Shown here one piece after another: positions 16,244-24,836 of a stretch of 64,000 bases of DNA; the first letter of the stretch is position 1; each line of letters starts with the position of its first letter. The stretch spans positions 1 to 64,000 of the forward strand of contig JAISZT010000057.1 of NCBI GenBank assembly GCA_031284485.1, given 5' to 3'. The DNA is from Desulfovibrio sp. GTDB lineage: Bacteria > Desulfobacterota > Desulfovibrionia > Desulfovibrionales > Desulfovibrionaceae. A program made the translations under genes and the position numbers. The notes under the pieces were generated by a model. The model did not search any database. It was not told the DNA's origin and saw only the letters and a list, made by a program, of their open reading frames with translations.

Positions 16244-17269
16244 TCAATACGCGTGGTCGTCTTTCAGATCCGCCGCCGTGACCGGCTTTGAAAATAAATA
16301 GTACATCCAGCCCTGATACACCAGCACAATGGGCACCATAACCAAAGCCACGCCAAGCATGATTTTAAGCGTCAGCGGGCTGGACGCGCCATTGAAGGCC
16401 GTGATCGTGGCAGCCTTGTCCAGTGAGGAAATAATCATTCCGGGGAACATTCCCATAACCCCGAAGAATGTCACGCCCACAATAAACAGGGCGTTGCTTG
16501 CCAAAGCCAGCCAGAGCCGGCCGGCCTTGAGCATGACGCGCACCCCCAAAAGCCCGACCAGGGCCAGAACCGGCAGAGCAAGGAGCAGGGGCATGGCGAT
16601 ATAATTATCAAAGAGTTTCGTATACAGGGCCGTCAAAACCAAAAAAACCACAAGCAGGATCAGCATGACCGGCCAGCAAAACAGGGCCGTGGCCAACGCC
16701 TTTGTCTGCAAATTGCCTGTGCTCTTGATTGCAAGCCAGATAGCGCCGTGCAGCACAAACATGCAGATGAAAAACACACCGCCAGCCAGCCCGTACGGAT
16801 TAAGCAGCCCGAGCAAATTGCCGTGATAAACGCCCTGCACATCCACGGGGATGCCCTTGAACAGATTGGCAAAGGCCACGCCAAGCAGCAGAGCGGGAAC
16901 CAGATTGGCCAGAAAATGCACGGTGTCCCACAAGGAGCGCCAGGCGTCGCTTTGCACCTTGCCGCGAAACTCAAAAGAAACGGCGCGGAAAATCAGGGCA
17001 AAAAGCAACAGCAGCAACGGGGCGTACAGCGCGCTGAACATAACGGCGTACGCTTTCGGAAACGCGGCAAATGTGACGCCGCCGGCCGAAATAAGCCAAA
17101 CTTCATTGCCATCCCAAAACGGGCCGGCAGCATTGTACATGATGCGGCGTTCTTCCTCGGTTTTGCCGACAAATGGCAACATCGCGCCGATTCCAAGGTC
17201 AAAGCCGTCCGCAACAAAATATACGGCCCAAAGCAAGGCCCAAAGCACAAACCAGACAGTTTCCAGCAT
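16244..17269 (-). CDS. cydB: Cytochrome bd quinol oxidase subunit II
   Basis: 341 residues with about eight to nine membrane segments. ADGFDLGIGAMLPF near residue 20 and GPFWDGNEVWLISAGG near residue 50 are diagnostic. It forms the bd oxidase with CydA, reducing oxygen with quinol; in anaerobes this protects against oxygen. The start at 17269 follows AGGAGGTATAACACC, 4 bases after the cydA stop. No cydX-like small gene or cydDC exporter is in the window. Confidence 0.95.
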   Translation of the reverse strand: MLETVWFVLWALLWAVYFVADGFDLGIGAMLPFVGKTEEERRIMYNAAGPFWDGNEVWLISAGGVTFAAFPKAYAVMFSALYAPLLLLLFALIFRAVSFEFRGKVQSDAWRSLWDTVHFLANLVPALLLGVAFANLFKGIPVDVQGVYHGNLLGLLNPYGLAGGVFFICMFVLHGAIWLAIKSTGNLQTKALATALFCWPVMLILLVVFLVLTALYTKLFDNYIAMPLLLALPVLALVGLLGVRVMLKAGRLWLALASNALFIVGVTFFGVMGMFPGMIISSLDKAATITAFNGASSPLTLKIMLGVALVMVPIVLVYQGWMYYLFSKPVTAADLKDDHAY

Positions 17270-17273
17270 GGTG

Positions 17274-18590
17274 TTATACCTCCTGAGCGTCAGGGCCCAT
17301 AATTGCGTATTTGCGTAAAAGATAAATATCCAGAATTCCCAGTATCGAATAAACCACGATAAAGGCAATCAGTGAAATGCTTACATCCGTGGCCGAAACA
17401 GGAGAAGCGGCATCGCTTGTGCGCATCAGCCCGTAGACAATCCACGGCTGCCTGCCGATTTCGGCCACCGCCCACCCCAGCATCAATCCGATATAGGGCA
17501 GGGGAATGTTCCAGACCAGGACTTTTAAAAGGCCCCGGCAGGGTTCTTCGCGCTTTCTCTGCAATGTAGCCGCACAGGCAAGCAGCAGGAAAATCCCTCC
17601 GGCCACGAGCATCAGACGAAACGACCAGAACACGGGCGCCACCGGTGGACGATCCTTCTCCGGCACATCCTTGAGGCCCTTTACCTCGGCCTTTGTGTCT
17701 CCATGGGACAGCCAGCTCAAAAGGCCGGGGATGCCAATGGATTCAACGCTGTTGCGTTCTTTGGATTCATCCGGCAGAACCAGCAGATAAAACGGCGCAT
17801 TTTTTGCCGTTTCCCAATGCGCTTCCATCGCCGCCAATTTGACCGGCTGATATTTGGCGACGTTCATTCCCTGCTGGTGGCCGCTCACACAAAGCGCGAG
17901 CAGCAAAATCAGCGTAAAGGGCGCGACCATGGCAAATGACCGTCTGAAAAAGTCTGTCTGACTTTTACGCAGCAGATGCCATGCGGAAACGCCCAGCACA
18001 AAAAAGCCGCCCAGCGCCCATGACCCCAGAATGGTGTGCGCGTACATGCCCCAGGCATATCCGTTAAGGAGCACATCAAAGAAGTTGGAGAGTTCGGCCC
18101 GTTTTGCCGTCTCGTTAATCACATAACCGACAGGGTGCTGCATGAACCCGTTGGCCAGAATAATCCAGAGCGCGGACAGATTGCTCGCAAAAGCCACAAG
18201 CCAGATACAGACCATGTGGGTTTTTTTGCTCACCCGATTCCATCCGAAATGCCAGACGGCCAAAAATGTGGACTCCAGAAAAAAGGCCACAGTCGCCTCA
18301 ATGGCGAGCAGCGATCCGAAAATATCGCCCACGTATTCCGAATACCTTGACCAGTTTGTGCCGAACTGAAATTCCAGTGTAATGCCGGTCACTATTCCAA
18401 GGGTAAAATTGATGACAAAAAGTTTGCCCCAGAATTTTGTGTGTCTTTTCCATGCCTCATCGCCGGTAAGCACATAACGTGTCTCCATCCAGGCAAGAAT
18501 CACAGAAAGACCGAGAGTGAGCGGCACAAATATGAAATGGAAAAACACAGCCACGGCAAATTGCAGACGCGAAAGCATCACAACATCCAT
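17274..18590 (-). CDS. cydA: Cytochrome bd quinol oxidase subunit I
   Basis: 438 residues. LSRLQFAVAVFFHFIFVPLT at the N-terminus carries the heme b595 histidine, GRQPW near residue 390 is the family motif, and VSGHQQGMNVAKYQPVKLAAME marks the start of the quinol-binding Q loop. The Q loop is of the short type seen in Bacillus and Desulfovibrio rather than the long E. coli type. The first gene of the cydAB operon, with its start 207 bases from the divergent htpG gene. Confidence 0.95.
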   Translation of the reverse strand: MDVVMLSRLQFAVAVFFHFIFVPLTLGLSVILAWMETRYVLTGDEAWKRHTKFWGKLFVINFTLGIVTGITLEFQFGTNWSRYSEYVGDIFGSLLAIEATVAFFLESTFLAVWHFGWNRVSKKTHMVCIWLVAFASNLSALWIILANGFMQHPVGYVINETAKRAELSNFFDVLLNGYAWGMYAHTILGSWALGGFFVLGVSAWHLLRKSQTDFFRRSFAMVAPFTLILLLALCVSGHQQGMNVAKYQPVKLAAMEAHWETAKNAPFYLLVLPDESKERNSVESIGIPGLLSWLSHGDTKAEVKGLKDVPEKDRPPVAPVFWSFRLMLVAGGIFLLLACAATLQRKREEPCRGLLKVLVWNIPLPYIGLMLGWAVAEIGRQPWIVYGLMRTSDAASPVSATDVSISLIAFIVVYSILGILDIYLLRKYAIMGPDAQEV

Positions 18591-18722
18591 GAAAATTCCC
18601 TCCTTGCCTGTTCCTCAATTTATCTAGCGATACACATTCGCAATAAACTAGTCCGAATTTTTCTGAAAAGCAAGTGAAAACAGCCGACACGCCGCGCCCT
18701 GTTTTCTTTGGACGATTTCCCC

Positions 18723-18750
18723 TTGACGATTCGCAACGCGAGCTTATGTA
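18723..18750 (+). promoter_or_regulatory. Candidate promoter for htpG
   Basis: TTGACG, 16 bases, then TATGTA, ending 47 bases before the htpG start codon. The -35 lies in CCCCTTGACG, which could also be read as part of a heat-shock sigma factor site; sequence alone does not settle this. Confidence 0.35.
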
Positions 18751-18797
18751 TTTCCCGCGCCGAATTAAACAAATCCAGCAGTACAAGGGGTTAAGAC

Positions 18798-20750
18798 ATG
18801 GCAGCAACCGAGAAAAAAACACGGCAGTTCCGCGCGGAAGTGCGCAAGGTTTTACATATTCTGACACATTCCCTCTATACAAATCGTGAAATTTTTTTGC
18901 GCGAACTTCTTTCCAACGCCTCAGACGCGCTTGACAAACTGCGTTTTTACAGCAATCGGGGACAAACGCCGATCAACCCCGACTTGCCCCTGGAAATCCG
19001 CATCAGCGTCGATAAAGACAATAAAACTTTGACGGTCGCCGACACCGGCATTGGAATGACCGCCGAAGAACTGTCTGAAAACCTGGGAACCATTGCCCAA
19101 TCCGGGTCTGAAAAATTTCTCGCCGAACTGGATTCCCAATCCGGGGACGCCGCAACGCAAGACGGCGACGCGGAATCCGCCAGGCCCGACGCGGCCAACA
19201 TTATCGGGCGGTTCGGCATCGGCTTTTACGCGGTCTTTATGGTGGCGAACAAGGTTGAAGTGACATCGCGTCCCGCTGTCGGCGTTTCAGATCAGGCCGG
19301 CGTCTGGACAAGCGACGGCGACGGATCATACAGCGTCGCCCTTTCCAAAGCTGCCGAGCCGGTGCGGGGCACATCGGTCAAAATTTATCTCAAAGACGAT
19401 GCCGTGGAATTTCTGGAAAAATTCCGGTTGGAAGCGGTCATTCGCAAGCATTCAGCCTTTTTGCCGTTTCCCATATATGTGGACGGCAACCAGGTAAACA
19501 CGCAGCCCGCGCTCTGGCGTGAGCCAAAGTTTTCCGTCACAAAAGACCAGTACAACGCTTTTTACAAGGCTTTGGCCTATGACAGCAAGGACCCGCTGGA
19601 CGTGCTGCATCTTTCTGTAGACGCGCCGGTGCAATTCAATGCCCTGCTTTACATTCCGGATACCGCCGATGACTTTTTCGGCATGGACCGGGACCACTGG
19701 GGGCTTGATCTCTATGCCAGCCGCGTACTTATCCAGCATCACAACAAGGATCTGATTCCCGAGTACCTGGCCTTTCTCAAAGGTATGGCGGACACGGAAG
19801 ACCTGCCCCTGAACATTTCCCGCGAAACCCTCCAGGAAAACGCCGTATTGCGTAAAATCAACCAGGTGCTTGTCAAGCAGGTTCTGGGGCATCTGGAAAA
19901 ACTGGCCGGGGACGATGCGGAGAAATACAACAGTTTCTGGCGTCTGCACGGCAAAATATTCAAGCTCGGCTACCATGATTACCCGAATCGCGAACGCATA
20001 GCCGGTCTTTTACGTTTCCATTCCTCCACCCTGCCCGAGCCCGAAGCGCTGACAAGTTTTGACGACTATATGGGCAGGGCGGCGGAGGGGCAAAAAACAT
20101 TCTGGTATGTTTCCGCGCCAAATCGTGAGGCGGCGCGTTTAAGCCCGTATATGGACATCTTTCGCAAAAAGGGCATTGAGGTGCTCTATCTCTTTGAACC
20201 GATTGATGAATTTGTCATGGAAGGGCTTGGCTCATACAAGGAATGGAATTTCAAGCCGGTGGAAAAAGCCACTGACGATATTCTGGCGGCTTTTGCCGAC
20301 AAGGATGCGGAGCAACAGAGCGTTGCCCGGCTCTCCGAGGAGGACCGGACGTCTTTTGACGCGCTGGTTGCGCGGATAAAGGAAATTCTGGGCGATAAAG
20401 TCACGGAAGTGCGCGTGTCCCGCAGATTGGCGGACAGCCCCGCCGTGCTTGTTTCTCCCGACGGCGCCATGACCTCGTCCATGGAAAAACTGTTCAAGGT
20501 CATGCACAAGGACGACTCGGTGCCGGTCAAAATTCTGGAGGTCAATCAGGACCATCCCCTTTTGCGCAACATGTTGCGGATATTCAAGGCCGACAAGGAG
20601 GACAAGTCCCTTTCGCAAATCGTTCAGGGGCTTTTTGACTCCACTCTTCTGCTGGACGGCTATATCAAGGAACCACAAAGCCTTGCCAACCGCTCCATAG
20701 CGCTTTTGGAAGAAGCGGCCGGCTGGTACGCGGAGGTGCGAAAATTCTGA
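18798..20750 (+). CDS. htpG: Molecular chaperone HtpG (Hsp90)
   Basis: 650 residues. N-terminal GHKL ATPase motifs are clear: ELLSNASDALDKLRF (the Glu and Asn of the ATP site), DTGIGMT and GRFGIGFYAVFMVA. The middle domain contains LYIPDTADDFFGMDR and LPLNISRETLQEN. The C-terminal dimerisation domain is present. An acidic low-complexity insert, SQSGDAATQDGDAESARPDA, precedes the second ATP motif and is not in the E. coli protein. It is a single gene, divergent from cydA. Confidence 0.96.
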   Translation: MAATEKKTRQFRAEVRKVLHILTHSLYTNREIFLRELLSNASDALDKLRFYSNRGQTPINPDLPLEIRISVDKDNKTLTVADTGIGMTAEELSENLGTIAQSGSEKFLAELDSQSGDAATQDGDAESARPDAANIIGRFGIGFYAVFMVANKVEVTSRPAVGVSDQAGVWTSDGDGSYSVALSKAAEPVRGTSVKIYLKDDAVEFLEKFRLEAVIRKHSAFLPFPIYVDGNQVNTQPALWREPKFSVTKDQYNAFYKALAYDSKDPLDVLHLSVDAPVQFNALLYIPDTADDFFGMDRDHWGLDLYASRVLIQHHNKDLIPEYLAFLKGMADTEDLPLNISRETLQENAVLRKINQVLVKQVLGHLEKLAGDDAEKYNSFWRLHGKIFKLGYHDYPNRERIAGLLRFHSSTLPEPEALTSFDDYMGRAAEGQKTFWYVSAPNREAARLSPYMDIFRKKGIEVLYLFEPIDEFVMEGLGSYKEWNFKPVEKATDDILAAFADKDAEQQSVARLSEEDRTSFDALVARIKEILGDKVTEVRVSRRLADSPAVLVSPDGAMTSSMEKLFKVMHKDDSVPVKILEVNQDHPLLRNMLRIFKADKEDKSLSQIVQGLFDSTLLLDGYIKEPQSLANRSIALLEEAAGWYAEVRKF

Positions 20751-20753
20751 GTT

Positions 20754-21281
20754 TCAGCGATTGATCAATGCGCCGTTGTCGCCGGCTGAGTTCAAGGCCT
20801 TGAGGATGGCCCCCAGGTGGCGGCGAACCAGTTCAAGCTCTTTTTCGGCCACGGCTGGCATATCTGGGGGCCTTGTGCCGCTCATGTCGTTGCCTTCTTC
20901 AACAATAACCAGGGCAGCGGCCATACGGCCCATCACGCAAAAAAAGCGTTCCGGCTTCCAGCCTCTGGTTTTCACCCATGCCTCCGCTTTTGGTGAATAA
21001 AAAAAATCCGCCTTGCCGTTTCGCAACCCCACTGTCGGGGTGTCTTCCCTGTTTTCTCCTGTCCAGGATCGAAACAGGGGCAGAATTTCCAGAAAAGCGG
21101 ACAATTCCTTGTCTGTTACCAGAGGCTGATTTTCATATACTGTCACAGCCGCCGAGGCAGTTTTTTGGGGAGGGGGCTTCCCGGCGGCCCGGGGTGACGA
21201 GATGGAAAATATAAAAAGCAACGCGACAGTAGCTCCCCAAAACAGCCGCCTGCCTGACAGAGAATGCCCTGTATCCATCAA
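20754..21281 (-). CDS. Secreted protein of unknown function downstream of glpX
   Basis: 175 residues. The N-terminus has a basic segment and a hydrophobic stretch (WGATVALLFIFSISSPRAAG), so it is exported or anchored. The mature part has a hydrophilic, charged composition with SWTGENREDTPTVG and a C-terminal helix rich in Leu and Arg; no known motif was seen. Its ATG overlaps the glpX stop by 4 bases, which makes co-translation with fructose bisphosphatase likely and indicates a real gene. Conserved small secreted proteins with this placement occur in related genomes, as far as I recall, without an assigned role. Confidence 0.65.
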   Translation of the reverse strand: MMDTGHSLSGRRLFWGATVALLFIFSISSPRAAGKPPPQKTASAAVTVYENQPLVTDKELSAFLEILPLFRSWTGENREDTPTVGLRNGKADFFYSPKAEAWVKTRGWKPERFFCVMGRMAAALVIVEEGNDMSGTRPPDMPAVAEKELELVRRHLGAILKALNSAGDNGALINR

Positions 21282-22261
21282 TACCGAACCGCGCTGATTT
21301 TAGAAAGCCTGTCCATATTGTGGTATGACTCGACATAACGTAGCGTGCCGGTCTTTCCGCGCAACACTATGGAATGGGTCACCGCGTGCCGGGCGCTGTA
21401 ACGCACCCCGCGCAGAAAATCGCCGCCGGAAATGCCTGTCGCGGCAAAAAAACAGTCGTCGCTGCGCACCAGATCATTTACGTCGAGTATTTCACGCAGG
21501 TCGATGCCCGCCTCGTTGATAGCTTCTTTTTCAATGTAGGACTGGGGATCCAGTCTGGCCAGCATCTGTCCGTCCATACCCTTGATGGCGCATGCTGACA
21601 ACACTCCTTCCGGGGTGCCGCCGGTGCCCATCATGATATCCACTTCAGAACGCGGGTCCACAGCCATGAGCGCGCCGGCGACGTCTCCGTCCGTCTGGAG
21701 CTGAATGCGCGCGCCTGTTTCGCGAATTTCGGCTATCAGACGCTGGTGGCGCGGTTTGTCCAGCACAAAAACCACCAGATCCTGGACATGTTTGCCCATC
21801 GCCTTTGCCACGCTGAGCAGATTGTCCTTGATCGGCGCGTCCAGATCGACAACATCGCTTGCCTCGCCTCCAACCACCAGCTTTTGCATATAGAAGCTGG
21901 GACCGGGATTGAACATGCTCCCCCGCGGAGCAACGGCAACCACAGAGATGGCGTTGGGCCGCCCGTATGCGAGCAAATTGGTTCCTTCAACAGGATCCAC
22001 CGCCACATCCAAACGCGGGCCTTCGCCTTTTCCAACTTTTTCACCGCTGTGGAGCATGGGCGCGTTATCTTTCTCGCCTTCGCCTATGACCACCGTACCG
22101 TCAATGTGCAGGGTGGCAAAGCTGTTGCGCATGGCCTCAACAGCCGCTCCGTCGCCTGCCTCTTTATCTCCGCAACCCAGCCAGCGGGCCGACGCAAGGG
22201 CCGCAACCTCGGTAATGCGCACAATATCAAGGGCCAGATTTTTTTCCGGTGCTTCCGACAT
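21278..22261 (-). CDS. glpX: Fructose-1,6-bisphosphatase, class II
   Basis: 327 residues, normal for GlpX. Metal- and substrate-binding motifs are VVIGEGEKDNAPML near residue 55, VDPVEGTNLLAYG near residue 82 and MMGTGGTPEGVLSA near residue 185. It removes the C1 phosphate in gluconeogenesis. TTGGAGAAGATAGT precedes the chosen ATG; a longer version from 22330 would overlap the UbiD-family gene. With eno it supports growth on organic acids. Confidence 0.94.
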   Translation of the reverse strand: MSEAPEKNLALDIVRITEVAALASARWLGCGDKEAGDGAAVEAMRNSFATLHIDGTVVIGEGEKDNAPMLHSGEKVGKGEGPRLDVAVDPVEGTNLLAYGRPNAISVVAVAPRGSMFNPGPSFYMQKLVVGGEASDVVDLDAPIKDNLLSVAKAMGKHVQDLVVFVLDKPRHQRLIAEIRETGARIQLQTDGDVAGALMAVDPRSEVDIMMGTGGTPEGVLSACAIKGMDGQMLARLDPQSYIEKEAINEAGIDLREILDVNDLVRSDDCFFAATGISGGDFLRGVRYSARHAVTHSIVLRGKTGTLRYVESYHNMDRLSKISAVRY

Positions 22262-22326
22262 ACTATCTTCTCCAACGTGCTTTATGGTGACTGTCAGTAC
22301 AGCTTTACTCCACCGCGCGCCACTCT

Positions 22327-24168
22327 TCAAGAAAAATATCCGTGCAGCGGACCGCCCGGCGCGGCGAGCGCCTCAACTTTACGCGTAACCGCCGGATCTT
22401 CTTCCAGCAAAGGCGGATGAAACGCTTTTATACGCGCGTCAAGAACCAGCGGAGCGTCGCACATCCAGTGTTTTGCCAGAAAGCGCGCGTTAGCGCCATA
22501 GGTGTCCGTCGAGGGATCGGAGCGCGTAAAAACGGTCCACAAAAAATTTTCCATGCACGCGACACAGAAATCCGGATCATCTACTACAACAACCAGTGGA
22601 AAAGACTCACAATCACTCCATGTGCCAAGGCAATCGGCCAACAGCGCCATGCGTTCATCCGGGAGCGCGCGCTCCGCCGTATGCGCGGGGCCACGCAAGG
22701 CCAGCATGCCCGGCCCCGCGACGCGCACACGGGAAAATCCGGGCGGCAATGCCGGCGCGGATCCAAGCTCCGTTCCCAGATCGCGGCGTTTTTCACCGGC
22801 TGAAGCCCAGATCAATTTTGAGCCTTCGTGCAGGGCGGCACCTGTATAATCCAACGTGTCGTTGGTCGCGCCGGTTACAAAATGCAGATCACGGCCGAAA
22901 TCGGCCCGTTCCAGAATATGCCTGAAAAAAGCCGGCACATCGCGGCAGCTCAAGCCCGGCGCGTCTTCATGGGCGGCCAGCAGAACATATTTTGCCAAAG
23001 CCGTCTGGGTCGCCCCCAGCAGATGCAGGGCCGCCGTCAGCAGCTCGCGGGGCTGCCGTCTGCTCTCGTACGGCGTGTACCGCTCACTGCCAAGCGCCAA
23101 CAGCAGGGGATGCACCCCGGCGCAATCCACCGCATGCACCTCGCGGACGCCGTGAAACACCCGGGGCACCAGTTGCGCCGTTATCTCGTGAATAAATTCG
23201 CCAAAAACCGTGTCTTCCTGCGGCGGACGCCCCACAACGGTAAACGGCCATACGGCGTCCTGCCGGTAATGCACGGAATCCACCCTGAGAACGGGAAATT
23301 CGTGCCGTAGACTGTAATACCCGACATGATCGCCGAACGGGCCTTCCGGTTTGGTTTGCGGAAGCAGGCGTCCGCTGATGCAAAAATCGGCTTCCGCCAA
23401 AACCGGCAGCGGCAAATCGGGGCATTTGGACACAGCGGTGCGGCGTCCCCCCAATATGCCGGCAAAAGCCAGTTCGGGCAAACCCTCGGGTAGCGGCATT
23501 ACCGCCGCGACGCTGAGACAGGGCGGCCCCCCCACAAAAATATGCACCGGCAAGGACTGTCCGGCGGCAAGCGCCGCCGCGTGGTGCGCGCCGATGCCGC
23601 GATGTATCTGGTAGTGCATGCCGACTTCATCCGGGGCGTATTCGTTGCCCGCAAGCTGCACCCTGTACATGCCCAGGTTGGCCGCGCCCAGGCCGGGTTT
23701 TCCCGGATGCTCCGTGTACACCAGCGGCAAGGTAATAAACGGGCCGCCGTCCCCCGGCCAGCAGGTCAGACGCGGCAGGTCGGCAAGGGCGCAACTATAC
23801 GCCAATACCGGCGCGCGCCGCGTGAAGCGCGGGAACATGCGCGCGAAACTCGCGGCCAGGCCGAACAATTGCAGGGGACGTCGCAAAAACATGCAAGGAT
23901 CAACTTTTGCCCGCACAACGGCCTCAAGGCTTGCAAGGCTGTCGCGGAAAATAAAGCGCAGACGCTCGCGCGTTCCGAACAGGTTGGCAAGCATGGGGAA
24001 AGGCGTGCCCCTTACCCGCGAAAACAGCGCGGCCGGGGCCTTTGCCCGGAACAAACGCCGCTGGATGGCGGCCAGTTCCAGGCAGGGATCCACCTCAACG
24101 TCAACACGCAGCAGTTGCCCGTGCGCTTCCAGATCCGCAATGCAATCCCTCAGGCAGGCATAACCCAT
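22327..24168 (-). CDS. UbiD-family decarboxylase (menaquinone-type candidate)
   Basis: 613 residues, the length of UbiD family members with a C-terminal extension. It has the prenylated-FMN enzyme layout: LPLVYTEHPG and NLGMYRVQL near residue 155, then PEGPFGDHVGYYS near residue 280 with the catalytic E...D region. UbiD enzymes decarboxylate polyprenyl-aryl acids in quinone synthesis. In bacteria using futalosine-derived menaquinone, a UbiD homologue (MqnL) plays this part, which is the most likely role here. A UbiX partner for the cofactor is not in the window. It overlaps the NUDIX gene stop by one base. Confidence 0.82.
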   Translation of the reverse strand: MGYACLRDCIADLEAHGQLLRVDVEVDPCLELAAIQRRLFRAKAPAALFSRVRGTPFPMLANLFGTRERLRFIFRDSLASLEAVVRAKVDPCMFLRRPLQLFGLAASFARMFPRFTRRAPVLAYSCALADLPRLTCWPGDGGPFITLPLVYTEHPGKPGLGAANLGMYRVQLAGNEYAPDEVGMHYQIHRGIGAHHAAALAAGQSLPVHIFVGGPPCLSVAAVMPLPEGLPELAFAGILGGRRTAVSKCPDLPLPVLAEADFCISGRLLPQTKPEGPFGDHVGYYSLRHEFPVLRVDSVHYRQDAVWPFTVVGRPPQEDTVFGEFIHEITAQLVPRVFHGVREVHAVDCAGVHPLLLALGSERYTPYESRRQPRELLTAALHLLGATQTALAKYVLLAAHEDAPGLSCRDVPAFFRHILERADFGRDLHFVTGATNDTLDYTGAALHEGSKLIWASAGEKRRDLGTELGSAPALPPGFSRVRVAGPGMLALRGPAHTAERALPDERMALLADCLGTWSDCESFPLVVVVDDPDFCVACMENFLWTVFTRSDPSTDTYGANARFLAKHWMCDAPLVLDARIKAFHPPLLEEDPAVTRKVEALAAPGGPLHGYFS

Positions 24169-24647
24169 CAGACTGTCTCCACCGGGGCAAGTCGCCGTTT
24201 GCCCGCCAGCACCTCCCGAAAATCGGCCAGAATGCGCGCGTGGTCGAAGGCAAGCGGGAACGGCAGGTTGTCCAGAGGAAAAAAGGCGGCGCTCGCGGCA
24301 TCGTCACCGGCGCGCAGGGCGTCCGGATTGCGCGGTATGCCGGTGAACACCACGCTCAGCGTGTGTTGGCGGGGGTCGCGCGTCGGGTTGGAGTACACGC
24401 CCAACAACCCGGTCAGTTCCACATCAAGGCCGGTTTCTTCGCGCATTTCCCGTACGGCCGCCTCCTCCGCCCGCTCACCCTCATCAATAAATCCGCCGGG
24501 CAACGCGAAACCCGGAGGGGGGTTGGCCCTCCCAATGACAACCACGCCGCGTTGCGGCACATGAATGACGACATCTGTCGTGGGTGTGGGGTTTGCGTAA
24601 CGCCTGAAGCCCTGCCCGCAGTGCGGACAAACAATTGTTTTTTCCAT
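24168..24647 (-). CDS. NUDIX hydrolase
   Basis: 159 residues. The NUDIX box is complete, from GGFIDEGERAEEAA to REMREETGL (pattern GX5EX7REUXEEXGU). The N-terminus CPHCGQGFRRYANP has only one CXXC pair, suggesting a reduced zinc ribbon of the kind found in NadC/YjaD-like members. It probably hydrolyses a nucleoside diphosphate derivative; the substrate cannot be read from sequence. It is translationally linked to the UbiD-family gene. Confidence 0.88.
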   Translation of the reverse strand: MEKTIVCPHCGQGFRRYANPTPTTDVVIHVPQRGVVVIGRANPPPGFALPGGFIDEGERAEEAAVREMREETGLDVELTGLLGVYSNPTRDPRQHTLSVVFTGIPRNPDALRAGDDAASAAFFPLDNLPFPLAFDHARILADFREVLAGKRRLAPVETV

Positions 24648-24836
24648 AGTTGCCTGTATGCGGACGCCGTTATTTTTTTGGCGCTGAATTTACGCCGACC
24701 TGACAGAAATATGCTATCGAACCCGGGATGGCAAGTTGCCGTTGTTTAATGTCGCTGGCGCATGTCTGAACCCCTTGAGTCACCGCGGCCATCCATTGCC
24801 TGACGGCCCGGCTTTGCGCCTGCTGACAATGTTCAC